A stretch of 13,029 bases of DNA from Hydnum rufescens UP504 (taxonomy: Eukaryota > Basidiomycota > Agaricomycetes > Cantharellales > Hydnaceae). The position numbers and the translations under genes are program-made. The notes under the pieces were generated by a model that saw nothing but the letters and a program-made list of their open reading frames with translations, searched no databases and was not told where the DNA came from. The stretch covers positions 63,587 through 76,615 of the forward strand of contig MU129099.1 in assembly GCA_014904985.1 (NCBI GenBank). Reading direction: 5' to 3'. Positions 7,390-13,029 of this stretch are shown here, piece after piece. Position 1 is the first letter of the stretch. Each line of letters starts with the position of its first letter.

Positions 7390-8205
7390 ATTCGATATAG
7401 GCCTGGAAAACGAATGGGACACCTCTGGGAATATACACCACCATCAATCCACTTGTGTCCTCCACTCCAAGGCAGAAAATGACTTTGCCAAACCCCTTTC
7501 ACTTGATGAATTGATGGGACAGATCGAATACATCATCAGGATATTCGTAGCGCAGGTAATGTCCTTCAGGATATGGGAATTTGATTGCAGACATGATGAG
7601 TGATAATAGAACAATCTTGGGGAATTTTGCATAATTCAGTGTTCCTTAAATCGCTTTCTGGAAGTCGGCATTTAATTTCTTGGAATGGGGACTTAATTAG
7701 ACACCTGAGCCTTGGCAATCACTTGTGGTTTTAATTCCAGGGTGCATTTGATCACAAGGCATTTTTGCAATTAATTTGTGGTGATTCAATTTTTCAATTT
7801 CCAGATTTGACTTGGCTTTCAGGGTCAGAAACACATGATACTCTTTTAACTGGGAGGGGGTGAAAAGTCACATGAAAAGAAGGGGTGGGGACATTGAGTT
7901 GGATCGATCCCTCCAAACACAGTAAGACCCAGAATAATCTCAGCCAAAAACATAGGGCCATCTGCATGCATGTTGTGATAATGAATTCCATCAATTCGGG
8001 CGAAGAAATAAACCATGGGATCGTTTTTGTCTGGGTAAACTGTGCCAAAATTGCCTAGTCGAATAGAAAGGAAGGGCAAATTTCGATCAGTTGTATACAT
8101 GCCAATGTTAATGTGAACTGCATGGGGAACTTCAAGCAAATTGAATTCGTCGGACATTTGCCTAATTTGGGAAGGATTTTTTAGAATCTGCTCATCAATA
8201 TTCAT

Positions 8206-8600
8206 TTGTGGCTTACAAGTGGTGTGGGATTCAAGGTATGTCTGGCCATGGCCATTTTCCTCTGTTTTTTATACCTCTCTGAGTTCTTAATTTGACTGAT
8301 TTTTTTAAAAGTTTCCTTATTTAGGGAATCTAGGATACAGTTTTAGGGATTCTAGGGTGGTACTTTGATTTTGTACTTTGATTTTGCTTGTCAGCTTTTG
8401 TTCCTTTCATTCAAATTTTTTTTTTTTCAAAGGTACTTTATTTTTACTAAGTCGCATATGAATAGTTACAATTCAAAGTTTTTAACTGGTCTTGACAGAA
8501 GGTGGTATGGGAAGATAGAAGGGGAGGGTGATAGATTGAAAGGGTTTTGGCCAGGTGGAGAGATTACTTGGCAGAAGTCAAGAAAATTGAGGGAGACTTG
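8206..8600. other. T-rich spacer upstream of P1, copy B, no supported gene
   Basis: The counterpart of 218-610, containing the palindrome tggccatggcca (8243-8254) and a T-run of about 12. A plus-strand ORF (8365-8601) resembles that of copy A in its middle, but the ends differ and no domain is visible. I see no gene. Confidence 0.5.
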
Positions 8601-8606
8601 AATAAA

Positions 8607-8840
8607 GTTGCGGGAATCGAGAGGGACTCGAAAAACATTGCAGGAATCGAGAGGGACTCGAAAAACATTGCAGGAATTGAGAGGGACTCGAAAAACGTCG
8701 CAGGAATTGAGAGGGACTCAAAAAATGTCGCAGGAATTGAGAGGAGCTTGAACGGAGTTGCGGGAGTCAAGAGGAGCTTGAACAGAGTCGTGAGAGTTGA
8801 GAGGAGCTTGAACAGAATTGTGAGAGTCGAGAGAAAGGCA
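8607..8840. repeat. 30-bp minisatellite, copy B (about 7-8 units)
   Basis: Head-to-tail 30-bp units start at 8607, 8637, 8667, 8697, 8727, 8757 and 8787, with a decayed unit at 8817. The core is gcaggaatcgagaggga followed by ctcgaaaaac. From the fifth unit the second half changes to agcttgaac. Because 30 is a multiple of 3, the plus strand stays open and repeats the decapeptide NIAGIERDSK, which I take to be a by-product. Copy A has only about three clear units. Confidence 0.88.
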
Positions 8841-8962
8841 TGGGGATTTGAGAAAAAGGCTCGGGAATCGAGGGATAGCACAGGGACTCGAGAGAGTGCT
8901 CGGGAATCGAGAGATAGCATGGGGATTCGAAAGGGTGCATAGGAACCTGAGAAATAGCGTGG
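8841..8962. repeat. ~20-bp minisatellite, copy B, left part
   Basis: Continuation of the array with the basic ~20-bp unit (cgggaatcgagagatagc, ggggattcgaaagggtgc). It is cut at 8962 by the solo LTR and resumes at 10333. The CGCG of copy A is mostly CATG or TGTG here. Confidence 0.8.
8959..8962. repeat. Target site duplication of LTR X2 (left)
   Basis: gtgg, repeated at 10333-10336. It lies within a repetitive array, so chance agreement is a little more likely than for copy 1. Confidence 0.65.
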
Positions 8963-10332
8963 TGTAAGCAGGATGATTATTAAACCAATCCAACTACTGT
9001 CCACGATGTTGAGCCGGGGACGAAAGAGGGGATCACAGATCTAATCTGGATGTTCAGGTTCGAGTGGGGGAAGGTCTTTTGAACAGGGGAAATTGCAGTG
9101 AGCCAACAAAGCCCAAGCAATTAAGTGAGAATGTGTCTTTCAGTCAAATTACCACACCCTAAGAATCTCTTCTTGAGACCTTAGTCAAAGTGTAGTTAGA
9201 ATTCGCTTTTTGTAGTGAGAAATCACCCAGGGACCAGCAGCTGTTCAAGGAGCTTCAAACTGGAGGGAGGGGGAGAACTACTGAATTTGTGTGCTAGCTG
9301 CACCTAATATACAATACAGACTTTGACTCAATAGAAAGTGAAAAAGTAGGACTTAAGGGACACACAGAGAAAAAGAAATCAAGTTAAAATCTTCAAAACT
9401 GATGGAGATATTCCAATTTCAAGATAAAAGGGGAGATTGACACATTACATGCTATTCCTCCTTCAAACCTGGACAAGTTCCCTTAAGGAAAAGTGGAATG
9501 GTCGCCTGAGGGTCTTCTCCATCGGACATAAGAGGGCCGGAAGTAATCGATATTTTGAATGGGAGCAAAGGGGGAGTCATGGGGAGGGAGTTGTCTTGTG
9601 AAAAAGGAGTTCGCGTCCGCTCGTTTTGCCCTTGGTGCCGTTTGATGCGCATTTTCAAACAGCTTTCAGGGCATGGTCGTTTCGAGTCAATCCGATCAAA
9701 ACTGACAGAGAAATTCGAAAAATACTTCTTCAGGTATGAATCATGGCAAGATATTGTTACAGGGACCGCATTTTTGATCGTTCGTTTCGTGTTTGGTACT
9801 GTTCGATAGGTACGATTCGTATCTTTCTGGCGCCGGTTGTTTCGAGTCGATCCGATCAAAAAGACGGAGAATTCGAAAATACTCCTTCAGGGTAGTGCAC
9901 CCCTATCTGGATCATGTGACAGATCTGCAAGTCCAGAATCGAACTAGGCCTGGCTCGCGTCATTACATAATCACAATCTGTCGCCTTAAGGCAGTAGGAT
10001 GACTTGGAAGAGCAGGCAAGTCACCCAGTCTTGAAGAAAGATGGCAAGTTGAATTGCCTTGTCCAAAGAAAATGGACTTGAAGTAGGGCATAAACTGCCC
10101 CTTTTTGATGAGGACTGTTGAAGTCCGACGGATAGTCAATAAATTGACTGGTAGACATGGTAAAGGAATGAGGCGATATTATGGGTTGGAAAGGGGTAGG
10201 AATCCAATTGATTTCTTGAATAAACGAATGGCAATAAATTAAATGAGCGCGGTGACATATAATTGATTCGTTCCTAGGGAAAATGGCCTCAGATGAGGAT
10301 TTCTATGGTGTAGGGATTTATCCCTCCAAACA
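8963..10332. mobile_element. Solo LTR, family X copy 2
   Basis: This 1370-bp element begins TGTAAGCAGGAT and ends ATCCCTCCAAACA. It is flanked by the 4-bp repeat gtgg (8959-8962 and 10333-10336) and inserted in the minisatellite of copy B. It is absent from copy A. It is clearly related to 6024-7385 along its length, for example cgctcgttttgcccttgg in both, but is well diverged. No ORF of note is present. A stem-like gggat aa atccc lies near its right end. The two copies lie in the same orientation. Confidence 0.85.
9615..9900. repeat. Internal ~160-bp tandem duplication in LTR X2
   Basis: gtttcgagtcaatccgatc at 9679 onward recurs as gtttcgagtcgatccgatc at 9839 onward, a 160-bp offset. The ttcgaaaa(t)actyctt stretch follows in both. 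It matches the duplication in 6024-7385. Confidence 0.7.
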
Positions 10333-10336
10333 GTGG
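10333..10336. repeat. Target site duplication of LTR X2 (right)
   Basis: gtgg, the partner of 8959-8962. Confidence 0.65.
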
Positions 10337-10685
10337 GACTCGAGAAATAGTGTGGGGACTCGAGAGAGTGCTTAGGAATCGAGAGATAGTGTGGGGATTC
10401 GAAAGGGTGCATAGGAACCGAAGAAATAGTGTGGGGACTCGAGAAATAGCATGGGGACTCAAGAGAGTGCTTAGGAACCCAGGGAATAGCATGGGGACTC
10501 GAGAAATAGCATGGGGACTCGAGAGAGTGCTTAGGAACCTGGGGAATAGCATGGGGACTCGATAAATATCACGGGGACTCAAGAGAGTGCTTGGGAATCT
10601 GAGAGACAGCGCAGGGATTCGAAAGGGTGCGTAGGAACCCAGGGGAATAGCATGGGGACTCGAGAAATAGCACATTGGAACCTGA
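10333..10685. repeat. ~20-bp minisatellite, copy B, right part
   Basis: Units of ggggactcgagaaatagcat and ggggactcgagagagtgctt alternate as a ~40-bp higher unit. Almost all CGCG motifs of copy A are CATG or TGTG here. The minus-strand frame is open but low in complexity. Confidence 0.85.
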
Positions 10686-11501
10686 AAGAAGGAGCTTGCT
10701 CACACGATGACAAAGTCACAGAAAGCGACAAAGTCATCATTTAGGTGTGGAACAGAATAATGTTGTTTCTTCGTGGTGAGGCAATTTCTGGATTATGTGG
10801 TATATTTACTTAAGTGGAAGCACTTGTCTAAGTGCCAATGAACCGTGAGAGCAAAACCTTCACTTGTGCATTCAGGCAGGTCGTCATGAATGTGCAAACT
10901 GAAACTCATAACTTAGAAGATGTTCCTTTTAATTTTGCCAGTGGAATACCACTTTTTAGCATGGAATGGCATGGTAATTGCCCTACTAGAACTCAGCCTA
11001 CTGGTCTTATTTTTCACTGTGCAATGTTTCTCCTTTAGTGTGAGAGTTTCCAAAGCCCATGAAGTTCTTATATCTTGGTGGGCAAAGGTTTTAAATTTCG
11101 AGTTGCCTCCCTGCGACATCATTTGTTTAGGGGTCCTGTTTTTTAGTGCTGACCCCTTCCTCATTTGGGTTATCATTAGAATATCATAGGGTTCATTGTT
11201 TTAGCTTCATAATCTGCCTTTTGCTACCCCAGATGTGGACTCAGCTCTGATTCCTAACTCGGACTTTTGGCCCTTTTTAAAGCTTTTGCATTTTTCTAGT
11301 CCTTTCTTTATAAAATATTTTCTGTGATTTTAACCGAGGATAGACGTAGTCGTACATGAGAGTTTCAAATCATGGTCTTTGTAAAAAAAGAAAGCAACTC
11401 AAGAATTTGGAGGAGGAATGCAAGAACAAGCTCTGCCGAAAAAGATGGAGGAAGAAAGGAAGAGGGATGGGGAGATTTACAAGAAGAGGGATATGGAGAG
11501 T
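10686..11501. other. Anonymous conserved spacer, copy B
   Basis: The counterpart of 1376-2182 with many CpG-to-TpG/CpA changes (gcgctcg to gcacttg, gcgcc to gtgcc). The open frames differ in length from those of copy A. No gene is supported; it may be 3' untranslated sequence of G2. Confidence 0.45.
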
Positions 11502-12309
11502 TTACCATCCATCATCCTCATGCTCCAACAATGGGTCACCACAAAGTTCCTGGACCATTTGGGACCATGGGAGATCAGCGTATTCATACTCGTTGATATC
11601 GTCCTTCAGTTCCAACCATTCATGATCATAAAGTTTGAGTTGAAGGCCTTGGACAACTCATGAGTAACACGCGATCAACTCGGAGTCCGGTGTAAAAGCA
11701 GAGATAGAAGAGTGAGGTTGGGCGATAGCCCGGGCGAGTCCCAGCAGATGAGGCACGAATCATTGATGAAGTTTGAAGGTGAAGAAAGGGTTGGATGAGG
11801 TTTCTTCCTGGGACACGATGTCTGTGGCGAGTGTGAAGATCACTGTCTACCTGTGACTGCCCTTGACCGGCCATTGCTTTAGTGTAAAGGTCGACTGAGT
11901 CCTTGTGATTTTTAATGGTTTCGGACTCCATCTCCTTTAATTTTCGACGTTGTTCATTGAGAGAGTGGGTCTGGCAAGTGAGGGCAGCAGTGGTGTCGAT
12001 CATGGCCATAATTTTGAACTCGCGGGAGTTGAGGGTACGATGGAGGAGGGAAAGAATTTTTGTGATGTCTTCGATGTCTGATTTGTGCTTGTCATAATAG
12101 TTGATGCAAATAGATTCGACATGGTTGCAGTGGTTGGCTTCACGAGCCTCCATCGCTTGGTGCAGGGCTGGATAAGCATGATAGGAACTGAGCTTGATTT
12201 TCGACGGTTTCTTATGCAGTTTGGAATTTTTACGAGAATGAGGAGGGTCGAGGGAGAAAGAGGAGGGAGTGTGTAAAACCAGGGTCAGAGAAGGAGGTGG
12301 TCAAGGGAT

Positions 12310-12317
12310 AGCATGAG
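12310..12317. repeat. Target site duplication of hAT-like element (left)
   Basis: agcatgag, repeated at 12972-12979. The empty site is at 3001-3008 in copy A. Confidence 0.93.
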
Positions 12318-12330
12318 TATGGATGCTGCA

Positions 12331-12350
12331 GTTCAGGTTTAAACCTGAAC
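12331..12350. repeat. 20-bp perfect palindrome near left end of hAT-like element
   Basis: gttcaggttt followed by its exact inverse, centred on tttaaa, 13 bp inside the left end. A 14-bp form (caggttt and its inverse) recurs at 12452-12465. Two tandem caggtttaaac units lie at about 12813-12834. Subterminal repeats of this kind commonly bind hAT transposases. Confidence 0.85.
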
Positions 12351-12917
12351 CTGACCCAGGTCAGGTTCCATTGGGGTCAGGTTTCATTTCATTTTCTTCA
12401 GGTCAGGTTCAGGTTTTGCCCTTGCCCTGAACCCAAAAACTGGTCTGAAACCAGGTTTAAACCTGAACCTGAAAGGTAGGGTGTAGGTTCCATTCCATGT
12501 AAATTGACCACTATTCTGGCACCAAATCTGGCAATTTATACATGTGACTATAGTTCTGGAGTCAGAAGTCACATGACTTGGCCATCAAATGAGGCAATTG
12601 GTGCAGGTCACAAGTCACATGAGGGAATTTAGTGACTAAATACCATCTCCAGAAGATGTGTGAGCAGTAAATTGAAGTGAAAGGGGGCTAGGAAGGAGAT
12701 GTGGATCTAAAGCAGGATGTAAAGGGAGTGGCAGAGGCAGAGACTTGAGGAGAGGGTGTAGATATTCTGTAGTACCCCCTGAAAATGTTGGCTTCCCTCA
12801 TACCTCAGGTTTCAGGTTTAAACCAGGTTTAAACCAGAACCTGACCTGAATGAGACCGAACCTCAGGTCAGGTTCAGGTTTTGCCCTCATGGGTGATTTT
12901 GGAACCTGGTCAGGTTT

Positions 12918-12944
12918 AGGTTTTGCCCAAATTGGGCAAAACCT
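12918..12944. repeat. 27-bp inverted repeat near right end of hAT-like element
   Basis: Two perfect 13-bp arms (aggttttgcccaa and its inverse) around a single A, 27 bp inside the right end. The half-site ggttttgccc also occurs near 12412 and 12880. Confidence 0.85.
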
Positions 12945-12971
12945 GACCAAAACCTGACTGTGGCAACCATA

Positions 12972-12979
12972 AGCATGAG
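12972..12979. repeat. Target site duplication of hAT-like element (right)
   Basis: agcatgag, the partner of 12310-12317. Confidence 0.93.
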
Positions 12980-13029
12980 GAGGAGATCCGTACTCTGGGA
13001 AGGAACCGTATAATCGAGTGTGTCCGCTA

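Larger units (their letters stand above)
5977..8205 (-). pseudogene. Unknown gene P1, copy B, split by a solo LTR
   Basis: Not recognised. The ATG is at 8205. The frame reads MNIDEQIL.., passes DGIHYHNMHADGPMFLAE and GLTVFGGIDP, and shifts by one base in the G-run near 7855-7860. It then stays in one frame to 7386, interrupted by two TAA (near 7703 and 7651) and one TGA (near 7500; CGA to TGA would explain it). When the LTR 6024-7385 and one acgg repeat are left out, the frame continues for about 15 codons to a TAG at 5979-5977. The late part contains KFPYPEGHYLRYEYPDD and MVVYIPRGVPFVFQAYIE. The total is about 280 codons, with no signal peptide and no reverse transcriptase motifs. After the TAG the same frame leads into gypsy RNase H. 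P1 may be a host gene fragment or an element-encoded domain. Confidence 0.65.
12318..12971. mobile_element. hAT-like non-autonomous element (MITE)
   Basis: This 654-bp insert starts tatggatgctgcag and ends ctgtggcaaccata; the ends are inverted repeats matching at 11 of 14 positions. It is flanked by an 8-bp direct repeat agcatgag (12310-12317 and 12972-12979), and copy A shows the single uninterrupted site at 3001-3008. An 8-bp duplication with short terminal repeats is characteristic of the hAT superfamily. There is no transposase ORF. The interior is dense in caggtt and cctgaacc motifs and palindromes. Only one CpG was seen (near 12857). P elements also make 8-bp duplications, so the superfamily assignment is not final. 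Confidence 0.85.
7978..13029 (+). repeat. Direct segmental repeat, copy B
   Basis: Same segment as 1-3060. Removing the LTR (1370 bp plus 4) and the hAT-like element (654 bp plus 8) leaves about 3016 bp. It runs off the right edge while still matching (tccgcta). Relative to copy A it has lost many CpGs to TpG or CpA on both strands. It also has an 8-bp deletion near 11841 and in-frame changes in G2. Confidence 0.93.
11502..13029 (-). pseudogene. Unknown gene G2, copy B, broken by hAT-like element
   Basis: The same gene as 2183-3485, entering from the right edge. The codons for SPPHAIPRP are interrupted by the 654-bp element at 12318-12971. The next part (12309 down to about 11842) is open and keeps the base that copy A lost near 2680, so SLNEQRRKLKE is readable in frame. 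An 8-bp deletion near 11841 (after QGQSQVD) then shifts the frame and removes the expected C-terminal reading. The stop equivalent to that of copy A is the TAA at 11504-11502. Many Arg codons have changed through CGN to CAN or TGN. It cannot make a normal product. Confidence 0.7.

Noticed and set aside
7903..7920. A third LTR X insertion border
   Set aside because: Only 13 bp match, no TG...CA partner end or target duplication is nearby, and the P1 frame runs straight through it.
8607..8840. CRISPR-like array
   Set aside because: The 30-bp units are contiguous with no unique spacers, and the context is eukaryotic.
8547..8942. Plus-strand ORF with decapeptide repeats (NIAGIERDSK)
   Set aside because: The 30-bp unit length keeps any frame open. 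Copy A does not preserve the frame and no domain flanks it.
9670..9860. tRNA-like stretch (ttcgagtcgatcc) in the LTR
   Set aside because: It resembles a T-arm only superficially. No acceptor stem or anticodon arm could be placed, and it belongs to the LTR internal duplication.
12384..12572. Minus-strand ORF within the hAT-like element
   Set aside because: 62 codons largely made of the repeated cctgaacc motif, with no transposase similarity.

Overview
The window looks like repeat-rich, partly heterochromatic DNA from a filamentous fungus, most likely a basidiomycete (Agaricomycetes-like). The reasons are a Ty3/gypsy pol of the type common in those genomes, a 50-nt intron with a good fungal branch site, a basic-plus-hydrophobic signal-peptide-like N-terminus, and strong CpG-to-TpG/CpA decay confined to certain repeat copies. 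This assignment is inference. No rRNA, tRNA, CRISPR or prokaryotic gene was seen.

Layout. Positions 1-3060 (copy A) and 7978-13029 (copy B) are the same segment in direct orientation; both probably continue past the window edges. Each copy holds, left to right: the start of an unrecognised minus-strand gene (here P1), a T-rich spacer, a G/A-rich minisatellite, an anonymous spacer, and a second unrecognised minus-strand gene (here G2). Between the copies lie the G2 upstream region with three TGACTCA-like sites (3486-3780), a truncated Ty3/gypsy RNase H-integrase fragment on the minus strand (3795-5976), and the 3' half of P1 (5977-7977).

Three later insertions can be defined to the base. Two are copies of one ~1.36-kb TG...CA element, read as solo LTRs: 6024-7385 sits inside the P1 C-terminal coding region between 4-bp repeats acgg, and 8963-10332 sits inside the minisatellite of copy B between 4-bp repeats gtgg. 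The third is a 654-bp hAT-like non-autonomous element at 12318-12971. It has imperfect 14-bp terminal inverted repeats and an 8-bp duplication (agcatgag), and it breaks G2 in copy B; copy A carries the matching empty site at 3001-3008.

Base composition divides the window. Positions 1-4726 (copy A plus the 3' part of the integrase) are CpG-rich. From 4727 to 6020 (1294 bp) I find no CpG at all. Copy B has lost many CpGs that copy A keeps. The cliff falls within about 10 bp of a frameshift in the integrase core. The simplest reading is a recombination, or assembly, junction between a young or unmethylated left arm and an old methylated right arm.

No clearly intact gene is present. P1, G2 and the pol fragment are all broken. 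P1 and G2 are the most interesting unknowns: P1 runs in the same frame into RNase H across a single TAG, and G2 has a predicted signal peptide and intron.
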